Source: Haemaphysalis longicornis (lineage: Eukaryota > Arthropoda > Arachnida > Ixodida > Ixodidae). From it: 64,000 nt of DNA. Location: contig CM023454.1 in assembly GCA_013339765.2 (NCBI GenBank), positions 60,217,860-60,281,859 on the forward strand. Reading direction: 5' to 3'. Position numbers and translations under genes: made by a program. Below the pieces are notes generated by a model. That model saw only the letters and a list, made by a program, of their open reading frames with translations, had not been told where the DNA came from and ran no database searches. Within the stretch, counting starts at the first letter, position 1, and each line of letters begins with the position of its first letter. Positions 55,001 to 64,000 of this stretch are shown in pieces.

Positions 55001-56000
55001 GGGCGAGGCGCGGGTCCACCCGATCGGCTTCCTCCGGTACCTCGACTTCGGTCGTGGCGTCCTTGGCGGCGGAGACAAGGCTCGCCGACCATCTCTCCAC
55101 GTCGTCCACCTCGCCCAGATCGGCTTCCCTGAACTTGTGCCAATCGGTGAGGAGCTGACGTCGTTTGGTCGTTCCGTCGACCACGCGAGCGTGGGCGAGC
55201 GGTATCGTGACTTCGACGATGTGGTGGTCGCTTCCGAGATTCCAGCCCGTGTTCTTTCATCGAGCAGTCCCGCCTCGCGGCAGGTGCACGAACGATAGAT
55301 CGGGCGTGGTGTCTCTGGCTGTCGACGTTCCGATTCGCGTTGGTTGTGCCGGGTCGGTGAGCAGCTCGAAGCTCGCTTCCTCGGCGTCTTCCAGTAATCT
55401 CCTTCCCTTCACCGTTGTGCGGGTGTACCCCAGTTCCTCGTGCGGTGCGTTGAAGTCCCCGCAGACGACCGCCGCGGCCCCAGAGCCGTGGGCGGCGTCG
55501 CGGATCTTGTGCAACAGGGTCTTGAATCTTTGGTTTCCGTGCTGTGGGTTGCTATATACATTCGCAATGTACACCGTGGTCGAAGCCTTGTTCTTGCCTC
55601 TTCCCTTCTTGCCCGCAATGATGATTTCCGTCACGTTGGCTTCGATGGCGGAGTCTTTGTAGTTTAGGATTTCGTCCTTGCCTACGCTCGTGATGCCTTT
55701 CCTCACAAACGTGCACACGCCCTGCGCGGCGCCTTTCCCACAGGTGCGGGCGCTCGGCGGGCGGGCGTACGCTCGGTAACCCGGTAGCGAGGTGATCTTG
55801 GGGTCTTCAGCGTGTGTTTCCTGGATCGCTATCACGTCGGGAAGCTCCTTCTGATCAAGCGACCGCAGGTGCTGTTGAAGTACTGCCTTGCGGCACCGGT
55901 AGCCGTTAGCGTTCCAGTGCCACACCACTATCCGATCTCCTTGGGGCCGTCTATCCATGTTTGGGTAGGGTTTCCATCTGAATTTGGGCTCCTTTACCAA
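52089..56000 (-). mobile_element. I-clade LINE, almost intact ORF2 and 3' end
   Basis: The element carries endonuclease, RT, RNase H and C-terminal zinc knuckle. A 3' UTR of about 110 bases follows, ending with CAATAAAGTC (52111-52120) and a (CT)n tail on the minus strand (52091-52108). The 5' limit is near 56000-56040; no ORF1 is seen upstream, so it is 5'-truncated or lost its first ORF. It is GC-rich compared with its surroundings and has few lesions, so it is one of the younger insertions here. Confidence 0.9.
52218..56000 (-). pseudogene. I-clade LINE ORF2, closed only by two stop codons
   Basis: Three consecutive open stretches (56000-55257, then to 54612, then to 52218) share one reading frame, separated only by TGA at 55257-55259 and TAG at 54612-54614. 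From the first ATG (55956-55958) the frame spans about 1,247 codons, the normal length. Endonuclease: W-N-A-N-G-Y-R, Q-E-T-H-A-E, G-D-F-N-A-P-H, and L-G-S-D-H-H just after the TGA. RT: G-P-D-K-V, G-L-D-L-Q-S-A-F-D, G-T-P-Q-G-S-V-I-S-P, and intact Y-A-D-D (53874-53885). RNase H: V-Y-V-D-V, A-E-E-M-A, L-S-D-S-K-T-A, N-E-E-A-D-A. Knuckle: M-C-P-E-L-Y, C-S-V-C, and a later H and C. The TGA replaces a likely Trp (TGG). The protein cannot be made in full unless the stops are read through. Confidence 0.92.
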
Positions 56001-56534
56001 TCATGTTGAATTGGGAATGCGGAAGCTGTTATACTTCAGCATAACGGTCTGCTCTCGCCAGCACTTTGTTTGAACACCCAAAGGAAGCGGATTCCGGCGT
56101 CAAGGCCACGCTTCGAGGAGGTGCACTCGTCGCTGTGGCAGATTCTGGGAAAGTAGTGGAGGCTTGGTCGGCCTGGCTACAGGGGAGGCAGATGACCCGA
56201 GTAGTAGATACTTGTTGTCACTCAGGGACAGTGATAGAGGAGATCAGCGGATCCGGTCCGATATATCGGCCCAATCAGTTTATGATTGACATCGGAATGT
56301 ACACTCATCGGACTCGGTAGACTAAAACCCTCCTTGGAGACGCGCTTGACTCCTACCGAACTTATAGGTGCAATAAAAGAATCGAATGTGCGCAGTGTAC
56401 GTGGCAAAGATGGCGTGACTTGGCTGTTTTTACATCTGAACAAGTGAACTGACACAGGCTAGTATGTCACGATGCCATTTAAAAAAAACACCGCTAAAAA
56501 CGATACGAAGAGAGTAAAGGCAAACTTAACACCG
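56001..56534. other. Unassigned sequence between two LINEs
   Basis: No gene recognised. CATCGGAATGTACACTCATCGGACTCGG at 56290-56317 and its surroundings resemble no element I know. Confidence 0.4.
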
Positions 56535-56637
56535 ATTTGACATCATCATGATCACCAGCCAATCTACGCTCACTGCAGGGCAAAGGCCTCTAGCATTATT
56601 TTCCAATTCCCCCGGTCGTCTGCCAACTGTGACCAAT

Positions 56638-56889
56638 TTATCCCTGCAAACTTCCTGATCTCATCGGCCCACCTAACTTTCTCCCACCTCTGGTACGCTC
56701 GCCTTCTCTAGGAATCCACTCTGTTACCCTTAATGACCAATGGTTAGCTTGCCTGCGCATTACATTCCCTGCCCACGTCAACTTCTTCGTCTTAATTACC
56801 ACCAGTATGTCCTTAACACGCGTTTGTTCCCTGACCAACTCCGCTCTCTTTCTGTCCTTTAATGTTACACCTATCATTTTGCGCTCCAT
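56638..56889 (-). pseudogene. RTE RT C-terminal region
   Basis: An 83-codon frame with G-V-T-L-K-D-R-K-R, K-D-I-L-V-V-I-K, then K-L-T-W-A-G-N-V-M-R-R and H-W-S-L-R-V-T-E-W. It is collinear with the fragment at 14895-15080. This basic C-terminal segment follows the RT thumb in RTE proteins. Confidence 0.85.
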
Positions 56890-57070
56890 TGCCCTCTGAG
56901 TCGTTCTTAGTTTAAGTTGAACCCTCTTAGCGAGCGTCCAAGTTTCTGCCCCTTATGTGGGTACTGGTAAGATGCAGCTGTTATACACTTTCTTCTTCAG
57001 GGACAGTGGTAGGCTGCTATTCATTATCTGAGAATGTGTGCCATATGAACTCCACCCCATTCTGATCCTT

Positions 57071-58278
57071 CTAATTATCACTGCCTAAAGGTTGGGATCC
57101 GGGGTCACAACTTGGCCTAAGTAGATATATTATTTTACCACTTCCACTACTTCGCCCCCTATCCCAAACTGTTACTGTCCCGAGGTTATTGATCATTACT
57201 TTAGTTTTCTGCATAATAATTTTCAGGCCCATGGTTCTACTCCGTTCGTCTGGTGCGGAAAGCATGCTCTGGAATTCGTCACCCGAGTTACTTAGCAAGG
57301 CAACGTCATCAGCAAATCCGAGGTTACTGAGGTATACTCCATTACCCTTACTCCCACCTGTTCTCAATACAACGTCCTGAATACTTCTTGTAAACATGCT
57401 GTGAATAACATTGCAGAGATTGTGTCTTCTTGTCTGACGCCCTTTCTTATAGGTATTTAACTGCTCTTCTTATGGAGGATGATTGCAGCTGTGGACCCGT
57501 TGTAGATATTTTCAAGTATTTTTACATAATGCTGATCTACTCTCTGGTTCCATAATGCCTGAATAACTGCTAGGGTTTCGACCGAGTCGAACACTTTCTC
57601 ATAATCTATGAAGGCTATATATACGGGTTGAGAATACTCAGCGTACTTCTCTATCACCTGATTGATCGTGTGAATAAGTTCTATTGTTGAATAATCTTTA
57701 CGGTACCCTGCTTGTTCTTTAGGTTGACTGAAATCTGAGGTGGCAGAAATTCTGTTAGAGATTACATTGGTAAGTACCTTGTAGACGACTGACAGTAAGC
57801 TGATCGGCCTGTAATTTTTCAAGTCCTTCATGTCGCCTTTCTTATGGATTAGGATGATGTTCGCGTTCTTCCAAGATCCTGGTACGCTTGAAGTAATTAG
57901 GCATTGCGTATACCGGTTTTCCAGTTTTTGAAGTACAATTTCTCCTCCATCCTTCAAGAGGTCTGCAGTTATGTGATCCTCACTAGGTGCTTTGCCCCCT
58001 TTCATTTCTTTCACAGCCTTCCTTACTTCTTCGGTCGTTACTGGTGGGATGTCTATCTCCTCTGAACTACTTTCTCGTTCGGCATTATCCTGGATGTCCT
58101 GACTACTGTTCAGGTCCCTATAGAACTCCTCGGCCACTGGGACTATGTTATCCCCATTTTTGATGACATCGCCTTGCTTGTCTTTTAGTGCATACATTTG
58201 ATTTTTCCTCACGCCCACACGCCTCTTTTCTGCTTGCAGGATACCTCCATTCTTTACAGCGTATTCGATTCTCTCCAT
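57071..58278 (-). pseudogene. RTE reverse transcriptase
   Basis: Two frames cover it. The first (57457-58278, 273 codons) has A-V-K-E-M-K-G-G-K-A-P-S-E-D, Y-R-P-I-S-L-L-S-V-V-Y-K, E-Q-A-G-Y-R-K and F-I-D-Y-E-K-V-F-D-S-V. The second (57071-57397) has Y-L-S-N-L-G-F-A-D-D-V-A-L-L, with the catalytic aspartates intact, then M-G-L-K-I-I. A frameshift in the 57397-57457 gap has damaged the G-V-R-Q-G-D word. The tail C-terminus is at 56638-56889. Confidence 0.9.
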
Positions 58279-58424
58279 ATTTTACTTCCCGGTGTCAGCT
58301 GTCTCACACTTATTGATTAACTTAGCTCCGTTAGTTCTATTCTGTCAGCTGGGGTGGAGATTGTCATTTTTTGCGTTTCTTAAATAGATAGTTCCTCTAC
58401 TGGGAAAGTTTACCAGTATCCTGT

Positions 58425-59370
58425 CTAGCCATCGTGCCCCCAAATTCTACTGCACACTCCGTGATAATGCGTGTAAGGTTGTCGCTGGCGTCGTGTGTCG
58501 TTTAGCTCGGCTTCCTCGGTAAGAGCTGTGTATCGGTTCTGCACCGCGATCCTGAATTCTTCTATTTTACGCCTTACTGTTAGCTCATTAATGAGATTCT
58601 TCCGTACTGGCTTGTTACGGTCCCTCCTCAACTCTAGCTTAATTCGAGATGTTACCATGTGATGGTCAATAAACCTTACCCTTCCGAGCACTTCCACATC
58701 CTTCACAACGCCAGGATTATCGCATAATATGCAGACTTTCTCATTTTTATGGACCCCACTCAGGCTCCTCCACGTCCACTTCCGGCTCTCCCGTTTACAG
58801 AATAATGTATTCATTATGCATAGGTTATTCCTTTCTGCAAACTCAACTAGTGGTTGCCCCCTGCTACACCCCAGACAATAGTTCCCAACTGCCTTGTCTC
58901 CAGCCTTAGGCTTGCCTACTTTACCAATAAAATCTCCCATAACTACAATATACGGTGTTTTTACTTTAGCCATTGCCGATTCCACATCTTCAAAGAAGAG
59001 TTCCACTACCTGGTCGTCACGGCTGGATGTGGAGTTATAGCCCTGTGCCACCTTGAGCCTGTACCTTTTATTGAGTCTAATTACAAGACCTGCTGCCCTT
59101 TCGTTGATGCTATAGTATTCTTCTATGTTGCCAGCTATGCTTTTATTGACTAAAAATCCAACGCCCAGTTTCCTTCTTTCCTCTAGACCACGGTAACATA
59201 GAACGTGTCCATTTTTCACCACCATAAAGTCTTCATCTGTTCTCCTAACCTTACTAGGCCCTATGACATCCCAGTTGATGCCCTTTAAGTCTTCAAACAA
59301 CACCTCGAGACTCGCTTCACTAGATAAGGTTCTCGTGTTTAGCGTTGCCAGGTTCAGCTTCCAATGGCGG
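58425..59370 (-). pseudogene. RTE endonuclease
   Basis: The 292-codon frame has G-L-E-E-R-R-K-L-G-V-G-F-L-V, then R-L-K-V-A-Q-G-Y and Y-I-V-V-M-G-D-F-I-G-K-V-G. Further on come N-T-L-F-C-K-R-E-S-R-K-W-T-W and the final R-F-I-D-H-H-M-V. Intact relatives have D-F-N and S-D-H at two of these sites. Here they read D-F-I and I-D-H, so nuclease activity is doubtful. The N-terminal words (N-L-A-T-L-N-T-R-T-L) lie just upstream of the frame at about 59350. Confidence 0.88.
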
Positions 59371-59619
59371 CCTGTCCGGGTACAGGGATTCTTAGCACCC
59401 CTGCTGCGTCACAGGTCTGACCGCCGCCGTGGTCATTTGCTTCGCAGCCACTGGAGACTAAGGGCCGTGGCTGAATTGGCGTATTAATGGGATGTTATTT
59501 AAACGAGCACCAAATATGCACTAGAATAAGAAACAAAGAAGACAGAAGGAAATCCATAACGCAAACATACGAAATAAAGGTTGATTTTGGAAGTGAAAGC
59601 AGCGACGTGTAATGCGACG

Positions 59620-60570
59620 ATCATGATCCTAGGTATTTGAGCTCCCTGCCGCACAACTCGATAGAGGGTGTGCTCACGCACCTATCTCCTATTGTGTGGA
59701 TAACGAAGACCTCGTGAATCTCCTCGTGTGCTGCTCACGATACCGGTTCAAGATGACGGTGCTATCAAATGCTGCTGGGTATAGCTGGCATTGCTGCCAC
59801 TTTGCAAAGTATGAAGCTAGACTGCTGCCAATGCCTGGCTGTAAAGTGTTTGCGTGCTCCCTGAGCCGATAATTAATGGAGCGCCCGGTTTGGTCTGCAT
59901 AGCTTTTCCCACATGAGAGCTCAATCTTTTACACCACACCTTCTATACACTCCCTAAAGCAATTCGCGTGTTTTTTTCTGCATTGTTTTGCTGTTTACCA
60001 CCCCCGCATTCATCCGGCCACATATACCGCTGAGGTTTCTAGGAGCTAAAAAAACAGCACCCACGCCCGTGCGCCCACCCGCCTTCGTGATCCGATGGGA
60101 CCCGCTATGAGCATACGTTATCACCGCTATTCTTGGCGCCCCTTATTGTCTTGTGCATTGTGTGCGTTGTAAGTGGGCTTGTAAAATCAAAGACTCCACT
60201 AGCGCGCTGTGTGGCTCTCGTGCAAAAGCTGCATCGGTCAGCCTTGCAATGTGGTCCTCAAACCTATCCTGCACACCATGAGCTCACAACCTCTATAATG
60301 CATTCCGCATTGCCAAAAGAGCAATGCACGCTTCAAGGACTTGCAATGGGCTTATGTTCACGGCAGCCGGCTCTTTTTTAAACGAGGCGCATTTTTCCAG
60401 CAAACACCGTCATTGCGAAAGTACAACAGTAGATCAAAAAATCCAAGGCTTTCTCCCGTTAGGAACTCATATGTTAAGGTGAACTTGCGAAGGGTGTTGT
60501 GCGAACGTGGTGACTATGTAGCATCACCGCACTCACGACAGTCCTTGTGTGCAAAGAAATATGACTAAAA
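59620..60570 (-). pseudogene. Penelope-like element fragment: RT thumb and GIY-YIG
   Basis: From about 60480 down the minus strand I read F-T-L-T-Y-E-F-L-T-G-E-S-L-G-F-F-D-L, then G-V-C-W-K-N-A-P-R-L-K-K. These are the RT C-terminal words of Penelope-like elements. After a decayed linker the nuclease follows at 59800-59940: I-E-L-S-C-G-K-S-Y-A-D-Q-T-G-R-S-I-N, then R-L-R-E-H-A-N. A C-terminal word (C-G-R-E-L-K-Y-L, about 59630-59660) ends it. The Y-I-G core is Y-A-D. Many stops occur. It is distinct from the pair at 22363-25478. Confidence 0.75.
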
Positions 60571-61129
60571 AGTCATTCACAAATCGAAATACGCGTACAA
60601 GGCGTTTATGATCGACGCATTACACGTCGATGCTTTAATTTTTACTATCAACTTTGATTTCGTGCGTTTGTGTTATGCATTTCCCTCTCTCTTTCTTGTT
60701 TCTCATTCTAGTATAGATTCGTTGTTCTTCTAAATAAAACTCCCTTTTATGTAGCATCATGCACAAACTAGCCCGTCTTTGTTCCCTTGTTCAGTTCGTT
60801 AAAACAGGTTCGGGCACTTCTGCTAACCCCTTTCTTCGTGACCAATCTGCATTTGTTAAGCTTCTCAGCACGGCCTCGTGTTCTGCTCGCCTCTACGCGT
60901 ACTACGCCAACGTAAGCCATGCGCTCACAACCTTCATGGCGTTTGCCGGGCCTATCGCGCTTGCGAAATGCAATGGGGCGTAGATGTGCCGTGTTCTGCG
61001 GTGCGAGACTTGGCGGCAGATCAGAATTCTCAAGGACTGCCTCTTCGTAGCCTACTACCACACAATTCCTTCAGAGCACGGAAGGTTCTTCCGGGAGGTA
61101 AGGATGTTCTCACTAGTTTGTGAATTCTG
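60571..61129. other. Unassigned sequence
   Basis: Pyrimidine-rich plus strand (60660-60800) and an open stretch on both strands at 60759-61061 without known motifs. It may be the 5' region of one of the neighbouring Penelope-like fragments. Confidence 0.35.
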
Positions 61130-61383
61130 GTGGCGTACGACTTGGCGGTTTCTACCTAAGAAGGGGCAGGCCGTCCAGCAGATCCTGGCCGCAGCAGCGC
61201 CCGAGCGAAAGCCGAGAGGCCCCGACCGCACAGCGCGGGCAGGCGGGAGGACCTCGACTCGAGCAGCGAGGGAGCGGCATAGTAAAGAGCCCAGCCGGAA
61301 AGACATAGGGACGTGTAACGCAATTCGGTAACGGAGGCCGCTTGCCGGCGATTTTAATAAGGTCTTCACTCACTCACTCACCT
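61130..61383 (+). mobile_element. 3' end of an I-like LINE
   Basis: A GC-rich stretch encodes K-K-G-Q-A-V-Q-Q-I-L and a basic tail. A short UTR with TTTTAATAAGGTCTTCACTC and an (ACTC)n tail at 61367-61382 follows. The tail structure parallels that of the I-clade element at 52089, with a different microsatellite. The rest of the element is missing. Confidence 0.5.
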
Positions 61384-61479
61384 AAAAAGCGGCGACTACT
61401 CCACCCACACCACCCGCTGACGGTGGTGGGTGAGCCTGACTTGCGAGAAAGAATGCAGGGCGTTCTACGGCTCGGGCCT

Positions 61480-62420
61480 AAGTAGTGTGATTACCGGAGG
61501 ATGGACAAGACGGAACTTCTCACTCTTGGGAGGACAGCAGCAGCATGGCGCCCACGCAGAAGGCAGGAAGGTGCATACTAGAAGTAGTGGGGGCTTCCCC
61601 CGGAGCGCGAAGGAAGACGAACGAGCGAATATTACGGAAACTGTTGCTTTTCTTCGCGATACCCACAGCAAGCTGGTGCTCTCGGACAAGGAAGGTGGCT
61701 TCACCGTCTTTGACTCTTCCAACTGTGATTAGAGGGGACAAGCTTCCGTGGAGGCATTTTTGGTGAGTCAGCGTCAAGCCAGCTGGAATGAAGAGGGATG
61801 GCGTTAGGCTATGTGAAGTAGTGGGCCTGACACGGTTGGCGGAATTTGTAAATAAGACGGATGAACCCTGCCTCAGCATTCTCTTCTCTGCGAAGACTTC
61901 CAAGGAGGGCTGCCCTTTCTCCTGCGATTATCTCCGAAAGAGGCACATGGCAACGGTTTGTGAGGACCTTCCTTCGGAAGCATCTCTGCGTTGCCTGTGA
62001 AAGACCAGTTTCTTGTCAGGAGCCCAGTGGAAGTTTCCGTTTTTCTCGAGCAGTTGTGTCCGGCTGATGTGACTGCGTAATCGGTGGGCATTAGGACTTG
62101 TACTAGTCGCTACCGCAGGAAAAATTCCTTGATGGGGTCCGGGGAGCCATCGACGAGATTGCCACCGTCCGCTAAAAGAACGCTTGCGGGATCAGCACCA
62201 GTGACTTTATGGAGCTGCTTCACTTTCACCTGCGCCCCTCTTTGGTGGAGCTTTCTGGCGAACGCTACGTTTAGAAGTAAGGTGTCTGTTTCGGGTCTTT
62301 CCTGGCATCCGTAATAAATGACCTGCTAGTAGCTCGGTATGACCATACCCTTTTGAACAGCATGGATGGAAATGGCATTGTACGCGTAATTCGATGCGTG
62401 GATGACATTTTATTCCACAG
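61480..62420 (+). pseudogene. Penelope-like RT, N-terminal part to palm
   Basis: The plus strand gives S-K-L-V-L-S-D-K-E-G-G-F-T-V (61660-61712), then F-S-A-K-T-S-K-E-G-C-P-F and R-G-T-W-Q-R-F-V. Next come L-Y-Y-S-L-P-Q-E-K, M-E-L-L-H-F-H-L-R-P-S-L-V, and finally V-R-V-I-R-C-V-D-D-I-L-F at about 62378-62413, retaining the catalytic aspartate pair. Five or more frameshifts separate these. The piece stops right after the palm, where a tandem repeat begins. It complements the thumb/nuclease part on the opposite strand at 59620-60570, but whether the two were one element is unknown. Confidence 0.75.
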
Positions 62421-62429
62421 TGGAAAAAC

Positions 62430-62795
62430 ACAACAGGAATTTCGGTCCCACAACAGCAATTTCCATCACAAGACCCGGATTTCTGTTGGGACTACAGGAT
62501 GGTTTGTGGTGCGACAGGAATTTCGGTAGTACAACTACAGAAAATCTGTCGTACGACAGGCATTTCTGTGGCACAACAGTAATTTCTGTTGGGATTGCAG
62601 GATGGTCAGTTGTGAGACAGGAATCTGTATAGTAAGACGACAGAATGTCTGTCGTACGACAGAAATTTATGTAGTACAAAACACGTATCTATCATGCGAC
62701 AGACATTGTGTAGCCCCATAACAAAAGCCTGTATAGTAGAACTACCAAATGTCTGTCGCATGAGACATTTCTGTTGCACCACATACTGTCCTTCA
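62430..62795. repeat. About 102 bp tandem repeat with CTGTCGTACGACAG palindromes
   Basis: Roughly three and a half diverged units. The words GTTGGGAYTRCAGGATGG and CTGTCGTACGACAG recur about 102 bases apart (palindromes at about 62548 and 62651; a mutated one at about 62750). Each unit also has an ACAGGAATTTC-like word. No coding potential. Confidence 0.8.
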
Positions 62796-62984
62796 GCCAC
62801 TACGACTGGATTCCGTAATTACTAATATTATCTCCATGCGACCACCAAACATTTTGTAGTCCCTGCAGATTTTTAAAGTCTGAAAGAGAATTTTAGATTC
62901 ATTGCAAAAGTGTCACATAACAGACCGTTCAGTATTGCTACAAAATATCTTGCTTACCCTGTGGGAAAACTCCACAGTTTTCCA
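62796..62984. other. Unassigned sequence
   Basis: Short AT-rich spacer between two tandem-repeat blocks. Confidence 0.4.
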
Positions 62985-63145
62985 GCATTAGGAGAGCGAT
63001 GGAATACGCCTGAAAGAACAGAATACACTGGAAAACGCAGAGCTGGACATCAACGAGGGGACCGCGTTTTCCATCGAGAGAGCGATGGAATACGCTGGAG
63101 ACAAAATAAAATATTGGAAAACGCCTGTCCTGAACGACAGCAACG
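62985..63145. repeat. Two-unit tandem repeat, about 85 bp, GAGAGCGATGGAATACGC
   Basis: GAGAGCGATGGAATACGC occurs at 62992 and 63079, each preceded by a GTTTTCCA word and followed by a TGGAAAACGC word. The units differ by indels. TGGAAAACGC and GTTTTCCA are complementary, so each unit could form a weak hairpin. Confidence 0.75.
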
Positions 63146-64000
63146 CGGGGTGGTTGCTGGAGAGCATGAAATAACACGGGGCCATTGCCTTTGAGGACAG
63201 AGCCTCAGACAGGATGAACGGGATAGCACGAACAGGATATAACGGGATAGTGTGGTACCGCTGCTTGGCTGGACACGGGAAGGCCGCGCGCCGCCTAAGC
63301 AGTGAACTGGTTGCATTCCAGCGCCGCGATCGACGCAGATGCTCGAAACTTGGTGTTTGCGGCCCGTGAGGTGCCGCAAATTCCCACTTGTTCAGCGTGC
63401 GCTGCACCAAAACAATGGTGCGTGCGAGTGACGGTCATCTGGTTGAATTGCATCGCAACCGTCTGTTGTAATGAACGTTTGTTGCATTACTGCCATTAGC
63501 ATTCCGGCCGTATTTGAAAAAAACTTTCCCTACAAATTTGCAATTAACAACGCAACTTAGCACAAATCTCTGTAATGTTGTAACATCTAAGCGTAGCCCC
63601 ATAACCAAAGAAATGTATACATAAAAAACTTCGCAAATTCCTTTGGTTCTTTGAGGGAATTGCAATTGCATATATTGTACTGCAGACAATCTTTGATAAA
63701 AGAATGAGGCAATAAGGGTAGCCCGTCGGCAAAGCGGACGCATAAAGTACAAGCAAGACGTGCTTTTAGAAGACGTGGTGTAATAATTGCAGTGCACATT
63801 CTGACGCGTATTTTTGGCTGTCTTTGAGATCCCCATTGTTTCAATCTGCGTTCTGATGTTTTATTTTTGTAGCACGCAATTTGTTTATTTTAACGCGAAA
63901 AATGTTTCCAATCAAGCCTAAAGAGTTAAAATAAGATTTTAAAAACAGGGAACGAGTTGCCGCTACCTGTGTGAAAAAAAAAACGGCACTAGTGAACTCG
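63146..64000. other. Unassigned sequence to the window end
   Basis: No recognised gene or element. Frames of 60-140 codons on the minus strand lack known motifs. Confidence 0.4.

Larger units (their letters stand above)
56535..59480 (-). mobile_element. RTE-type LINE, near full length but broken
   Basis: The minus strand carries a short leader, the endonuclease, the RT and a C-terminal basic region. A short 3' UTR follows, ending in a (TGATGA) tail at about 56541-56552. RTE elements lack RNase H, as here. At least three frameshifts separate the pieces. The 3' UTR and the C-terminus match the fragment at 14790-15222, so both belong to one family. Confidence 0.88.

Noticed and set aside
54722..55260. 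Arg/Pro-rich minus-strand frames overlapping the LINE linker
   Set aside because: They lie in alternate frames of the same ORF2; the correct frame is continuous through this region apart from stop codons.
60660..60800. Penelope-like 3' end on the plus strand, suggested by an ACTAGCCC word shared with 25481-25488
   Set aside because: The match is only eight or nine bases and the surroundings do not align, so it is not enough to call an element end.
1..64000. Bacterial or phage defence operon
   Set aside because: No compact operons, Shine-Dalgarno-spaced frames or prokaryotic families are present; coding motifs are those of animal retroelements.

Overview
The window is repeat-dense animal DNA that looks like the genome of a hard tick (Ixodidae, probably Metastriata). 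This is an inference from the mixture of elements: tRNA-derived SINEs that resemble the tick Ruka family, several Penelope-like elements (PLEs), RTE-, CR1/L2- and I-clade LINEs, a BEL/Pao and a Ty3/Gypsy LTR element, and a pogo/Tigger DNA transposon. All of this sits in AT-rich, intron-like or intergenic sequence. There are no bacterial operons, no CRISPR array and no convincing complete host gene. Apart from two or three weak exon candidates (5281-5507, 20307-20507 and 50542-50800), every coding stretch I can identify belongs to a mobile element, and nearly all are broken.

Layout: 119-410 is a two-unit tandem repeat. 2290-4160 (+) is a disrupted LINE with an SGNH-like ORF1 and an endonuclease, followed by a SINE 3' end and an (AATC)n microsatellite. 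6817-12646 (-) is a decayed but recognisable BEL/Pao element with LTR remnants. 13290-13600 (-) is a second copy of the SGNH ORF1. 14790-15222 (-) is an RTE 3' end. 15885-18195 is an unclassified 2.3 kb unit flanked by diverged direct repeats, with a SAP-like motif. 21060-21830 (+) is a LINE RNase H remnant. 22363-25478 is a head-to-head inverted pair of PLEs; the right copy carries a clean 744 bp TIR element with a TTA target duplication. 26366-28745 is a Tigger element with a nested SINE. It is followed by an inverted repeat around a second SINE (28745-29740).

Further right: 31046-34480 (-) is a CR1/L2-type LINE. 35050-36505 (-) is an I-clade fragment. 37011-37427 is a foldback palindrome. 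40500-43148 (-) is a Gypsy element with an intact 5' LTR and primer-binding site. 44815-47257 is a very recent 1.22 kb tandem duplication. 47258-48850 (-) is another I-clade fragment. 48855-49980 (+) is an RTE fragment split by a nested retroposon. 52089-56000 (-) is an almost intact I-clade LINE whose ORF2 is closed only by two stop codons. 56535-59480 (-) is an RTE element. PLE pieces lie at 59620-60570 (-) and 61480-62420 (+). The right edge holds two tandem-repeat blocks.

The genes do not form a pathway. What the window records is layered transposition: insertions inside insertions, inverted and tandem duplications, and decay by frameshift and stop codons. I see no strong evidence for a novel functional system. 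The observations most worth checking are the inverted PLE pair with its nested TIR element, the foldback palindrome, the recent tandem duplication, and the I-clade LINE that keeps all its catalytic motifs. All translations and alignments were done by eye, so element boundaries are approximate unless stated.
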